Source of the DNA: Aedes albopictus
Lineage: Eukaryota; Arthropoda; Insecta; Diptera; Culicidae
Assembly: GCF_035046485.1 (NCBI RefSeq)
Contig: NC_085137.1
Coordinates: 477,363,396-477,427,395, forward strand
Length of the DNA stretch: 64,000 bases
Direction: 5' to 3'
Shown: one piece after another, positions 33,195 to 44,990 of the stretch
How the letters are laid out: every line of letters begins with the position of its first letter
Numbering within the stretch: the first letter of the stretch is position 1
The notes under the pieces: generated by a model
What the model saw: the letters and a program-made list of their open reading frames with translations, nothing else
Told to the model about the DNA's origin: nothing
The model's database searches: none
Program-made: the position numbers and the translations under genes

Positions 33195-33343
33195 TATGTA
33201 TCAATGCATATGTGGAATATTTCACTCAGTATGGTGCATCTCTTTGGAAAGCGCCGGAAGGTATGCTATTATGTATCCAACCTTGAGTAGTATATGACTG
33301 TTGTAGGGTTCTAGCTCATGTAATAATGGAACTTCTAGATCAA

Positions 33344-34268
33344 CTAGCTGTCCCTACGTGGCTAGCCACGTTTTCGAAATTCCGAGAATTGTCCTAATAG
33401 CTTAATGTTAAAACGTTTGATTTGCGTTTTAAGTTTATCTTCAACTTAATTCAGAAACTATATTTATTCCTCTGAAATGTTAGAATATCCTACCTCCTTC
33501 GTCTTTTTCTGGCAGGTTCGTCCGAATTCAATGCGATATTTTCGTGGTAAATATTGAAGCATGTTATTGGTTTGATTCCTACGAAGAATGTTCGGGAATG
33601 TTCATGAATCTTCGATTTCATCTTCTGAATTTCAAAGGAATATTTCTCAAATTTATTCGCATTCGGAACAAATAACTTCTAAATATTCCATTATTTTTTA
33701 AAAATATTTGATGATTGTATTTTTATTCATCTAAGAATGTTTTGGAATATTTCAAAATCATGCGTGTTTCATCTTCTTCTCCCATGAAAGCTCTAGAAAT
33801 TTCTTAAAAGTCTAAAAATGAAGTTCAAGTACATTCAATTTATATGTCTCTTCATTCCTTCGAAATATATCCTAGAATATCTTCTTTTCCTTGCTTTGGA
33901 AAGTTTGGAAATTTCTTCCAATTATGAAAAGAAAGCATATTTAATTAATTCCTCTGAAGAATGTTCTAGAATATTCTAGAAATTTTTTCATCTTCTTGGG
34001 AAGCTCCAGTAGATTTTTGTTATTTAATCAAATATTCCATGCTTGGAAACCCCTCAAACATTTGTAAAAAAAAGAAAAATCTCGAGCACTCGAGGAAAGT
34101 TCTGGAACAATTTTTAAAACCTCATTTTCCTTCCTATTTTTTTTGCTTTTTCTTTTCCTTATTATTTTTTCTCTAGTTCATACAATGCTATTTCCACTAT
34201 ACGTGAAAAATATTAGTGAAACTTTGCTAAGCGTGACAGGAGGACAACTCCGGGTTTTATTTCACGCA
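33344..34268 (-). mobile_element. Helitron-like unit E, one end atypical
   Basis: The 3' end is clear on the minus strand: CGTGGCTAGCCACG, spacer, then CAGCTAG ending at 33344. The opposite end is a diverged CCCGGAGTTGTCC block near 34245 lacking the usual TCATATATATA. Interior similar to 28860-29300. Confidence 0.6.
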
Positions 34269-34308
34269 GCCCTATTTTAATGCTCCCGTTTTTGATCTTC
34301 TAACATCA

Positions 34309-36095
34309 TCATATATATAAAAGCCCAGAGTTGTCTGTCCTTCCGTCACGCTTTGAAATGTTTCATTGAAATGTTTCACCATAGTTGTATCACTTCAGAA
34401 ATAATAAGAAGAACTTTTTGGAATGATCTGGAACATCAATATTCTGAAAATTCCAAGGACTTTCTGGGAGTTACTGAAAGCTCCAGAAAAAAAGAAAAAG
34501 AAGGTTCTGGAATTTTCCGGAGTATTGAATTTCTTAAATATTCGAGACCTTCAAGAAGTTTCTAGACGCTCCAAAAAGAAGATGCAATATTATGAAACAT
34601 TTGCATACATGCTTCTCAGCTTGCTAATTTTGTGGAAATTACTGAATGTTTCAGAAAAAAAGTAGAACGTTCTGGAATGTTCTGAATTATGAAACTTCTT
34701 TAATTTTCGAGAATTTTCCGGAAGTCTCTGGAAGTTCTCTTACCCTCAGCATAGTTTTGCTAGGTACCCGCGAGATTATTACTCGGCTGTATGCGCTCCG
34801 AACATTAATTCACGGTGACTGAAATGAAATGAAATATTCGCAGTTCCTGAGAAGCTTCTAGAAGTTTCTTACCATTCCAGCGATTAAAACCCTGTAACAG
34901 TTAAAGGTGTGTACTTGGAAGTATACTTTCTGGCGTTTTTCATTTCTGAATACATGATAGTATACTTTCTGGCGATTCTGATGAATGAAATGTTTCGCAT
35001 ATTTACAATGGCTTCTGAGGAAACTTCTGGAAATTGTTATTTCAGAATGCTCAAAATTTTTTTTGAGGGATGAACATTTTCTAAATCTAAATTAAGGACA
35101 TCAAAAACGGCATATGAAGCAAGGTGTTGTCTATCTGTCTTCCCGTCACGCTTAGCAAACCAGAACGTTAATGTAATTCGAGAGGTTTCTGTTTCAAATA
35201 TGAAGACATTTTTCTAACCTTCCTGGGCAAAGGGGAAGAGAAGAACAATATTCTAGAACATTGCGTATGACCCGGAGGCATGAAAATACAAAAAAAAAAC
35301 TACACCAAGAAGAAAAATAAGTTTCTGAAACATCCTAGAATATTATTTGAAGGAATCAATATGCTTTTTTTCATTATTGGAAGAAATTTTCCGGAACTAA
35401 AACAAGAAAAAGAATATATTCTAGGATATTTTTTTAGTTTTTATTTATGTGTATTTTAACTTAAATGCTAATTCTACACTCTATATTCTAGGACATATTT
35501 CGAAGGAATGACAGGCGTATTTCAAAACTTTCCATAATGAATTGAATATTCGTAAACTTTTTGTCTCGAATTAAAGGAAATTTCTGAAACTTTCGTGGGC
35601 GAAGAAGTTGGAGAAGAGGAACGAGAAGCAGATAAAGATACGCATGCTTTTGGAATATTCTAGAACATTCTCTGATGCAGGAAATACTAAAAATGTTCGT
35701 GAATTTTCGATAAATAATGGAATAGGTATTTAGAAGCTTTGTGTTTCTGATTAAAAAAAATAGGAATATTCCTGTGAGAATCAGGAGATGAAATCGAAGA
35801 TTCATGAACATTCTCGAACATTCTTCGTTGAAATCAAACCAATAACATACATGTTCGAGTTTTTTTTCACAAATAATAGCATATTTAAAAACTTTTTGTT
35901 TAGAATTCGGAGAAGTTTTTGGAGCCTTACATTGCAAAGAGATTAAGAAGAAGGAAATTCTAGAACACTTAAGAGGAATAATTGTGGTTTCTGAATAAAG
36001 TTGTAGATAAGCGAAAAATACATACCAACATTTTTAAGCCATCGTCATAATTCTCGGGTTTGTGAAAACGTGGCTAGCCACGTCGGGTCAGCTAG
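34309..36095 (+). mobile_element. Helitron unit D
   Basis: Runs from TCATATATATAAAAGCCC (preceded by A) to CGTGGCTAGCCACG, TCGGGTCAG and CTAG at 36092-36095. It is 1787 bp and non-coding. Copy B starts at the next base, so D and B form a head-to-tail dimer. Confidence 0.82.
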
Positions 36096-37513
36096 TATAC
36101 ATATATAAAATCCCAGCGTTGTCTGTCTGTCTGTCCGTAACGCTTTGAAATGTTTCGTTGAAATGTTTCACCATAGTTGTATCAAATTTCTAAAAGGTAC
36201 TAGAACATTCTGGATGTTTTTTGACTTTCTAGGAATAATAAGAAGAACCTTCTGGAATGCTCTGGAACATAAATATTCTAAAATTTCTAAGAACTTTCTG
36301 GAAGTTCCAGAAAATAAATAACGTTCTGGAATGCTCTAAAATATAGAACTTCTTAAATTTTCGAGAATCCCCTTGAAGTTTCTGGAACCTTCTGCAGCAT
36401 TATGGAACACCTTTTTTTGGCGTAACGTCCCAACTGGGACAAACCCTGCTTCTCAGCTTAGTGTCTATGAGCTCAGTTATTAACTGAGAACTTCGGCTTC
36501 TAATAACCACTTCTAAGTTGTTAAACGTTTTAGAAAAGAACCTTCTAGAATGTTCTAGAGCATGAAACTTTATATATTGGGAAAAGGTTATGTACGTTAG
36601 GGAATGAGCGAGGAACCAAAAAAGAACCTTCTAGAATGTTCTGGAATATAAAAATCCATAAAATTTCCAGAAACCTCCTGAAAGATACTGAACGTTACAA
36701 AAGTAAAACAATCATCTGAGATATTCTGGATATCACACTTTCTCAAATATCGAAAACTTTCTGTGCGTTACTGAACGTTTCAATCAGAGAAAGGAGAAGA
36801 ACCTTCTGGAATGTTCTGTACACTTTTCATTCTTAATTTCAAGAACTTTCTGGAAGTTAATGAAAGTCCAAGAAAGAAGTAAAGGGCCTTCTAAAATGTT
36901 CTGGAACACCAAAATTCATTAAATTTCGAGACCTTTCTAGAGATTACTGAATGTTTCAGAAAGAAGAATAATAATCTACGAAAATGTTCTAGATAATCAA
37001 AATTCTTAGAACTTTTGAGAAGTTACTGGACAAAAACAAGACAAAGACCTTCGGCAAACTTTTTCAAATTTACGAAAAGTGTCTGAGAGTTTGTGAACGT
37101 TCCAGAAAGAATGAAAAATACCCTTTAAGAAGGTTCTGGAACAACCAAATTCATAAAATGTTTGAGAAATTTCTGGAAGCTACTGAGCATTCCAAATGAA
37201 AACCGAAAGAAATCTCTAGAATATTCTGGAACATTAAACTTCCTAGGTACTCTCCAGAAGTTACTGAATGTTTCAGAAAGAATAAGAAAACAAACCTTCT
37301 GGAATTTTCTGGAACAAATTTTTTAATGCCGATTGTGTTCGGGGAGTTTGTCAACGTTCAAGAAAAAAATGTCAAATGGACCTTCTGAAAACATCTGGAA
37401 AATCAGAATTCATTAAATTTTGAGAACTTTCTGGAGATCACTAAACGTTCAAGAGAGAAGTATTCTGGAGAGAGATTTCTAGCTAACGTGGCTAGCCACG
37501 TCGGGTCAGCTAG
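36096..37513 (+). mobile_element. Helitron copy B
   Basis: Starts TATACATATATAAAATCCC (the usual TC is changed) directly after the CTAG of unit D, and ends hairpin CGTGGCTAGCCACG, TCGGGTCAG, CTAG, followed by T. It is the inverted counterpart of copy A. Perfect HSE-like runs: four units at 36538-36555 and five at 36624-36646. Confidence 0.82.
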
Positions 37514-38020
37514 TAAATTAAGAAAAATTTTATCCATCAAGGAGATTCTTGAAACTTCTAGAATAACAATTGAGAAATTTTCTCCTCGGAACATGTGAAA
37601 CATTTCAGTCAGCATTGGACTTATCAGAAGCGCCAGAATTTATTCTATTCATGTATAAACATTTTAACCATAGCCAACTGTTGTAGGGTTTTTGTCCATT
37701 GAATGGGTGAATGTTCTAGAAATCGAAAACGCCTGAAAGTATACTTCCAAGTACACACCTCGAAAATTTAAGAAGTTTGATACTCCAGAACATTACAGAA
37801 CGTTATTTTTTGTTTGAAACTTGCAGTAACTTCCAGATAGTTCTCGGAAGTGTTAAGCATTTTGATGTTCCAGAACATTCCAGAATGTTCTTTTTATTAT
37901 TATATCTCGAAATCTCGAAATCTCAAAAGTTTGATATAGCTATGGTGAAACATTTCAATGAAACATTTCAAAGCGTTACGGACAGACAGACAGACAACGC
38001 TGGGATTTTATATATATGAT
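37514..38020. mobile_element. Repeat flank plus Helitron 5' end fragment
   Basis: 37530-37730 is the same direct-orientation flank seen at 29314-29515. From about 37760 a minus-oriented Helitron 5' part follows, ending GGGATTTTATATATATGA at 38019 with the A/T border. It contains a five-unit HSE-like run at 37868-37890. Confidence 0.65.
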
Positions 38021-38868
38021 GTTTCCCAAACTTTTAGGAGGTATCGCCCCCTTAGAGCTTCAAAAAAATATTTTCGCCCCCCTAGGTGATATTTTATTTT
38101 GTCTATAGTAGAAGACTGAAACTTTGCTTAGGTAATGCCTTTAAAAGCGCTACTGTGGCAAATCTAGTAGTGCCAATCAGTGTACCTTAATCTGTGTCGC
38201 TCTAATTTTCATTAAATTGTTTTGTAAATGCGTTGATTTTCCGCATTTGAAAAAAAATATAGTGAATTTAAATCGTATTTACAAAAATATTGAAATCGCG
38301 TTTATGCCTACTTCTCAAACTGTTGTTAATTGAACATTTATTAATCGAAATAGAAAAAAAAACTGTGAACACATATGAACACTCGATATTCCCAACCAGA
38401 TGTTTTATCATTGTTCTTAAAAGGGCTTTTTCAACGACTGAGAGTCAATGTTTGGTCACAAGTAGTCAGACTGGTGGAGAATTTGAAAACAATTACAAAC
38501 ATATGTTATGTGAAAAAAGTGCAACTCAGAAATATATCGGTTTGTTGCCGATAATAAGGAAAAATATAAATAATAAATATCGGTGTATTTTCAAATGTAG
38601 TTACGTTTTTCCAAATCCACATCCAGATTCAAATCAACGAGCTGCGTATACATTTGAATGCTTTCTGTGTATTAAATAAATTGTCAAATAAGTAAATATG
38701 GCATATTTAAATGGAATTTTACGCAGAATTTTTGGAATGTTTCCAAATGAACTTCAGTAAAGTTTGGAGTTCCTCCGAGGAGCCTCTCTGAAACACTTTC
38801 AAACACAGTTGTTTGTAAATACTGTGATACGAATTTCATAAGAAAAGTGTTCTGAAATTCGACTAATA

Positions 38869-39085
38869 GGGTCTGGGACAATTTGAGCAGGACCACATAT
38901 TTGGGCACTTGCTGCTGTAACGTAACTCAGTCAATTTTGAACCGATTGATTTGATTTTTGAGACACGATCAGATACGCACAGTATCTAGCCATGTGCAAA
39001 AATTCAAGTCAATCGGTTTGAAATCGGCTGAGTTGCAGCAGCAAGTGTCCAAACTAGGTGCTCCCGCCCAAATGGTCCCTGACCC
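38869..39085. mobile_element. 217-bp TA-flanked MITE
   Basis: Ends GGGTCTGGGACAATTTG and (complement) GGGTCAGGGACCATTTG lie inside TA (38867-38868, 39086-39087). An inner inverted pair ACTTGCTGCTG / CAGCAGCAAGT and AACCGATTGA / TCAATCGGTT gives a long stem. Confidence 0.87.
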
Positions 39086-39240
39086 TATTCATGTTTTTGC
39101 TTGGAAATTCTGTAAATAAGTCCGCCTACGAGTTGAAACGCATATTTTCTCATCAATTCGCGAAAAAAAAGTTCTTTTCATAATTTTTACAAAAACTAAT
39201 CACGATTCATGAAAAATCACTCCTATGAATTATAGGAGTA

Positions 39241-39365
39241 CAGTGACCCCACACCGATGAATCACCTTAATTTTCGTACACTATTTATGAATCACCATGT
39301 TGATCAAATGGAGTGATCCATAAACTGTGGTCATTTTTGCTGATTCATAAATTGTGGGGTCACTG
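39241..39365. mobile_element. 125-bp TA-flanked MITE
   Basis: Ends CAGTGACCCCACA and TGTGGGGTCACTG are perfect inverted repeats inside TA (39239-39240, 39366-39367). GATTCAT/ATGAATC motifs extend the stem. Confidence 0.9.
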
Positions 39366-39739
39366 TATCCAAATATATTTTTATTTAGATTTCCAGAATC
39401 ACACAAACCCTTCAGAAATACGTCTAGCAATTTTGCCAAAGAGCCCACACAAATACCAATAATTCTGTAGAATTAAGTCGATGCTTATGTTTAATAGTCA
39501 CAGCACTTTTATAATCTTAGACAAAACTGGAACTGAAAGCTTGAATGTCAGGGAGTTTTTATGATTCAGTTCACATTCTCGACTTATAATTCAATACTTT
39601 TGATGTTTTCCAATCATAGAAAAAATCGCCCCCCTTTTTAGTATTTTCGCCCCCCAATTTTGATTTCTCAAATTTTCGCCCCCAAGGGGGCGATTTCGCC
39701 CACTTTGGGAATCACTGTTCTAGATCTTTCTACTGGATT

Positions 39740-39935
39740 GATGCAGCAATGTAAAAATGCAGCGATGCATCAATGAAACGATATAACAATATAGCGATAC
39801 TACAATGCATCGATGCAACAATGCAATACACCAAAGCAAGAATGCAGCGATGCACCAATGCAATGATGTACTAATGCAACGATACACCATTTCAACACAG
39901 GTACAATGCTACAATGCAATGGTTATTGAAGTTTT
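39740..39935. repeat. ~10-12 bp minisatellite, AATGCAACGATG type
   Basis: Degenerate tandem repeats around AATGCA and (A/G)CGATG fill the stretch between the hAT-like element and the next Helitron. Confidence 0.85.
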
Positions 39936-39939
39936 TATT

Positions 39940-40012
39940 CTGTGAAACATTTCAATGAAACATTTCAGAGCGTGACGGAAGGACAGACAACTCTGGGCTT
40001 GTATACATATGA
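39940..40012 (-). mobile_element. Helitron 5' end, truncated, joined to copy C
   Basis: Minus-strand TCATATGTATACAAGCCC begins at 40012, immediately after the CTAG of copy C (40013-40016). Only about 73 bp remain. The junction CTAG/TCATATG has no filler base. Confidence 0.8.
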
Positions 40013-41524
40013 CTAGCTGATCCGACGTGGCTAACCACGTTAGCTAGAAAAAGATTGTTTTTACAATTCCAGTTACACTTCATCAATGAAACAGTTTTCA
40101 AGAACAATCCAAAATCTCTCTCCAGAATGCTTCTCTCTTTAACGTTTAGTAATCTCCAGAAAGTTCTCAGAATTTAATGAATTCTGACTTTCCAGAACTT
40201 TTCAGAAGGTTCATTTGACATTTTTTTTTTCTTGAACGTTGACACACTCCCCGAACATAATCGGCATTGAAAATTTGTTCCAGAAAATTCCAGAAGGTTA
40301 GTTTTCTTGTTCTTTCTGAAACATTCAGTAACTTCTGGAAAGTACCTGGGAAGTTTAATGTTCCAGAATATTCTAGAGATTTTTTCTGTATTCATTTGGA
40401 ATGCTCAGTAGCTTCTAGAAATTTCTCAAACATTTTATGAATTTGGTTGATCCAGAACCTTCTTAAAGGGTATTTTTCATTCTTTCTGGAACGTTCACAA
40501 ACTCTCAGACACTTTTCGTAAATTTAAAAAAGTTTGCAGAAGGTCTTTGTCTTGTTTTTGTCCAGTAACTTCTCGAAAGTTCCAAGAATTTTGATTATCT
40601 AAAACATTTTCGTAGATTATTATTCTTCCTTCTGAAGCATACAGTAATCTCTAGAAAGTTCTCGAAATTTAATGAATTTTGGTGTTCCAGAACATTTTAG
40701 AAGGCCCTTTATTTCTTTCATGGACTTTCATTAACTTCCAGAAAGTTCTTGAAATTAAGAATGAAAAGTGTACAGAACATACCAAAAGTTTCTTCTCCTT
40801 TCTCTGATTGAAACTTCAGTAACGCACAGAAAGTTTTCGATGTTTGAGAAAGTGTGATATCCAGAATGTCTCAGATAATTGTTTTACTTTTGTAACGTTC
40901 AGTATCTTTCAGGAGGTTTCTGGAAATTTTTTGAATTTTTATGTTCCAGAACATTCTAGAAGATTCTTTTTTGGTTCCTTGTTCGTTCCCTAACGTCCAT
41001 AACCTTTTCCCAATATAATAAAGTTTCATGCTCTCTAGAACATTCTAGAAGGTTCTTTTCTAAAACGTTTACCAACTTAGAAGTGGTTATTAGAAGCCGA
41101 AGTTCTCAGTTAATAAATAAGCTCATAGACACTAAGCTGAGAAGCAGGGTTTGCCCCAGTTGGGACGTTACGCCAAAAAAAAAAAGATGTTCCATAATGC
41201 TGCCGCAGGTTCTTCTTCTTCTTTCTGAAGCGTTCAGAAACTTCAAGGGGATTCTCGAAAATTTTAGAAGTTCCATATTTTAGAGCATTCCAGAACGTTA
41301 TTTATTTTCTGGAACTTCCAGAAAGTTCTTAGAATTTTTAGAATATTGATGTTCCAGAACATTCCAGAAGGTTCTTCTTATTATTTCTGGAAAGTAAAAA
41401 AACATCCATAATGTTCTCGTACCTTTTAGAAATTTGATACAACCATGGTGAAACATTTCAACGAAACATTTCAAAGCGTTACGGACAGACAGACATACAA
41501 CGCTGGGATTTTGTATATATATGA
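40013..41524 (-). mobile_element. Helitron copy C
   Basis: From TCATATATATACAAAATCCC (41524, preceded by A) to a mutated hairpin CGTGGTTAGCCACG, TCGGATCAG and CTAG (40013). Direct counterpart of copy A, closely similar throughout, including the SINE tail fragment at 41085-41180. Five-unit HSE-like runs at 40944-40966 and 41352-41374. Confidence 0.83.
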
Positions 41525-41655
41525 TGACACGGAAAGGGCTATTTTAGCCAGAGTATGGCCTCTCTCGTCAGTAGGCAAGGCACCACGACGGAGTCCAGTA
41601 GGGCAGTTCAATCAATGTTTTACTGTTGAGTGTTACCTGTATGTAGATAGTATTA

Positions 41656-41776
41656 GGGTAATTTGCCAATTATTGCACGGCTAAAAACTCGCCTATTGTT
41701 GCACACTCCATGCTTTCCTTATGGGGTGTGCAATAATTGGCGAATTTTTAGCCGTGCACCAATTAGCGATTTACCC
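41656..41776. mobile_element. 121-bp hairpin MITE
   Basis: Ends GGGTAATTTGCCAATTATTG and (complement) GGGTAAATCGCTAATTGGTG lie inside TA (41654-41655, 41777-41778). The inner arms (GCACGGCTAAAAA.TCGCC and its complement, TTGCACACTCCAT/ATGGGGTGTGCAA) make nearly the whole element a single stem. Confidence 0.9.
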
Positions 41777-41778
41777 TA

Positions 41779-42342
41779 TGTAATAAAATGTGTAAATAGA
41801 TATTTAGTGATTCGTGTAAATAAATGGACCTTATATGTTATTTGTATAAGCTGTGAACCAAAAATAAATGAATCATGATTTGAAAGCCGAAGTAACATTC
41901 CTCAAGTCCCGATGGAAGGCAGTGAAGGCTGCGATATACCCAGTCCGTTTGGAAATCCGTAAAATACATGTTGGGCCTTGAACATCGTCCACAACCGAAG
42001 GAATCTACAGGCCAAGACTCCGACACATGAGAAGGTATATGGAATATGGAAAAATACCTTAGGTCACCTTTTGCGCAAATTGAAACACCTACCAGACTTT
42101 GTCGTCAAACACAGACGAACCGCACATAATGCGTCATTCAGTTCCGTCAACCTTGAACTTCTGCGCGCGACGGTCACCAACCGTACTGCAGCTTATTATC
42201 ATTTCAAATTTTTCACAACCTTCCGTTATCGTTAGCCTACGCTTCGGGAGTGCATCGAGCCGGTGCAGTTTTCCACATAGCTTCGAACCAATCACAAGTC
42301 ACCGATCGGTCGGTCCATTGGCTTTGGACTTGAAACTCTCGT
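41779..42342 (+). promoter_or_regulatory. Upstream region of the fatty acyl-CoA reductase gene
   Basis: About 560 bp of moderately unique DNA. I see no TATA box at a convincing distance; a first non-coding exon or initiator could lie in 42200-42340, but this cannot be fixed. No other gene seen. Confidence 0.35.
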
Positions 42343-44042
42343 GTGCATCGCATCATGATGGATCCGCGCGGGATGAATCTGTGGGAGGAAGAACCGATAC
42401 ACCCGAGCCCCGTGGCCGATTACTACAGGGGAAAAGTGGTCTTGCTGACCGGGGCTACTGGGTTCCTTGGAAAACTTTACATGGTGAAGCTTGTCCGATT
42501 AGGAGTAAAGGAACTGATTGTGATCGTTCGCGAGAAGAAAGGTGTGCAACCGAAGGAGCGGATGGTAAAGATCTTAGAGAAGGAAAAGCTTTTTAAGGTT
42601 CATGGACTGGGGGAGAAACAATACATGAATACGTTGACCGTGATCGCTGGTGATATGGATGTACCTGGACTTGGATTGAGTCCCGAAGATTTGGAGTATA
42701 TTAGAGAGAGAACGGAGATTGTGTTGCATGCGGCAGCGGATGTAAGGTTCGACGAAGCCTTGAATAAAATTATCATAACGAATGTTCAAGGGACGCTGGA
42801 AATGTTAAACCTGTGTGTCAGTTTGAAAAAAATGGAGCTGATGATCTACGTTTCGACAGCTTATGCCAATTGTGTTACAAATACTGTATACGAGAAGTTC
42901 TACGATCCACCGGTGGATCCGTTGAAGATGATGGAGCTGATGAAGACCGTGGATGATGACCAAAGCGAAGTCCTGACTGATATGATTATTCGTCCATGGC
43001 CAAATACTTACACGTATGCCAAGAGTTTGGCTGAGAATTTGGTGAAGATGTATTTTGACAGAATGAATATCGTTATCATTCGACCTACCATCGGTAAGTT
43101 AGGCATACATATTGGAATGATGTATTCATGATCTTACAATCTTTATTCGCAGTCGCAACCACGATGGATGATCCAATCCAAGGGTGGACTGACAATCTGT
43201 ATGGATTGAATGGAGTTATCGTTGGAGCGGGGTGTGGAGTCCTACGGGTTCTTCACGCATCAGACAGCATAAAAATCGACATCATTCCGGCTGATTTTGT
43301 CATAAATGGTACTCTGGTGGCAGCTTATCGAGCAGCTGAGGATTATCGACACAATGCCCCTTCCACGGATCCAGACAAGGTTCACATCTATCACCTAGGC
43401 AGTGCAGTTGACAATCCTCTAACCAACGCAATGATTTCAAGATATACAAAAACCATTGGCGCATCAAATCCACCCTTGAGATCACTATGGATCGGTTCCT
43501 ATGTGAGCACCAAATATGCGACGTTCAGCATGATTCTGTCCATTCTCCTGCATTTTATTCCGGGTGTTATCATTGATGCGATACTCCGATTCAAAGGCGA
43601 GAGACCAATGTGCGTCCGTTTCTGAAGTAACCATTAACGATTATATCTAATTCAAGACATTTTTTCCAGGTTAATGAAAATCTACCGAAAAGTGAGGAAA
43701 TTTACAACCATGATAGAATTTTTCGCCGGTCAGGAGTTTATTTTCGTAAACGACAAAATGCGTCAGGTTATGGACTCGATGACCCCAGGTGACAAGGAAC
43801 AGTTCCAGTGCGACATGAAGAGCTTACCGTGGGATGATTACTTTAACATCTACTTCCCTGGGCTGAAGACGTACATACTGAAGGAGAAGACGGACACATG
43901 GGAGAAAGCCCGACAACGATACATTCGATTGGATATGATAACGAACTTCGTACTGAGGGGTTCAGTTGTATTAGGTGTTTACTGGATTATCTACTACGTG
44001 TATATTTTCATATCCCAAAATATATTAGGGGATTCGTTGTGA
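42343..44042 (+). CDS. Fatty acyl-CoA reductase, three exons
   Basis: Exons 42343-43093, 43153-43609 and 43670-44042 (GT/AG borders, small introns of 59-60 bp) join to 526 residues, the usual length of insect alcohol-forming fatty acyl-CoA reductases. These reduce fatty acyl-CoA to fatty alcohol with NADPH, supplying wax, hydrocarbon and signal lipids, usually at the ER or peroxisome. The Rossmann motif TGATGFLGK is at 36-44 and the catalytic Tyr-Lys pair (YTYAK) at 223-227. The C-terminal part is the FAR_C-type domain, joined through GERPM-LMKIYRKV, and ends in a hydrophobic segment (SVVLGVYWIIYYVYIFIS) that should anchor it in membrane. The donor of exon 2 is GTGCGT rather than GTAAGT. ATG at 42358 or 42361 could be the true start and would shorten the protein by 5-6 residues. 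ATTAAA at about 44091 may be the poly(A) signal. Which family member it is cannot be told here. Confidence 0.95.
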
Positions 44043-44990
44043 TTAGAATGTGAAGTATACTGTTTCTTATTATGTAGAATTCATAGTAATTAAATTTATG
44101 ATAGAAATGATACTGGATTTGTGAAATTTCACAGCAGATGACAGCTGAAGTCAATTGACACTTGACAAGTTTAGACCAACATGCGAAAATGGCGGAACAA
44201 CTATTGCGAACTTCAATTTCGCCCATCCCCACTTGGCACATTTCCAGTTATTTATGCAAATTTTCTTCAGTGACAGAAGTAAGAACTCTGTTAATGGTAA
44301 AGGATAAGATAAATACGCCCAGAAGAGATAGGAGAAGCAAAAGTCATGTTGTTCCACTAAAACATAAACATAATCCAAAAACCAATGTCTCCACTTCCTT
44401 ACACTTCCGAGTCTTGAGTTATATGGATATTCCAGTTTTCGGAACCACTGGAACTCCATGCTAACCTTGAAAGTCTTTAATTTCATCCTGATTTGCGTTA
44501 ATTATGGTGCCGTATTGTCATTCATCTCAAACAACGTTCATGCATGGAATGTAACGTAAATGTAGCGTGTGACACTAGTATATACAACGTTAACTAGGAT
44601 GGTAATAGCTTTACAAGGGTTGCTCAAAAATATACTGTACGCACTGAACCAAATTTCAACTATCTCGCAACAATGATGACAATGTCGCAACCTGCATTTG
44701 TTGCGACAATCCATCCAATGCTACACAGGTTTATCCCAACTTGAACAGGTTTGGAATATTCCTTGTATTGCGATTTTCGAAGGGTTGGTGGTTCAACGCT
44801 GTTCAAGAACTACAATCATACAGATTCAATTTTGGGTTAGTAATAATCGATTATTCACGAGTTGAAAAACGTAACAAATTTAGCATCTGTTTTGTCACCA
44901 ACAAAAAAATCGATATCATGTCATTATCTGTCACCAGTTAAGACAAAGAGTACCCGATTAAAAATTACAGTAGAAAAACCGAACGTTGTA
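44043..44990. other. Intergenic, no gene seen
   Basis: Frames of 66-111 codons occur but lack motifs. GTCGCAAC/GTTGCGACA motifs at 44660-44710 recall those at 17150, 28560 and 46750. Confidence 0.45.

Larger units (their letters stand above)
38021..39717. mobile_element. hAT-like non-autonomous element
   Basis: The right end CACTTTGGGAATCACTG is a typical hAT-MITE terminus; the left end TTTCCCAAACTTTTAGGAGG is its inverted partner with a damaged tip. CGCCCCC motifs recur near both ends (38046, 38078, 39628-39690). No transposase frame survives. Two smaller MITEs are inserted at 38869-39085 and 39241-39365. Confidence 0.65.

Noticed and set aside
29516..37513. One large segmental palindrome
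   Set aside because: Inverted similarity stops at the Helitron CTAG borders and flanks are in direct orientation, so separate element insertions explain it better.
38290..38679. 129-codon frame inside the hAT-like element as a transposase remnant
   Set aside because: Its translation shows none of the hAT landmarks (no RW, no CxxH, no ERxFS block).
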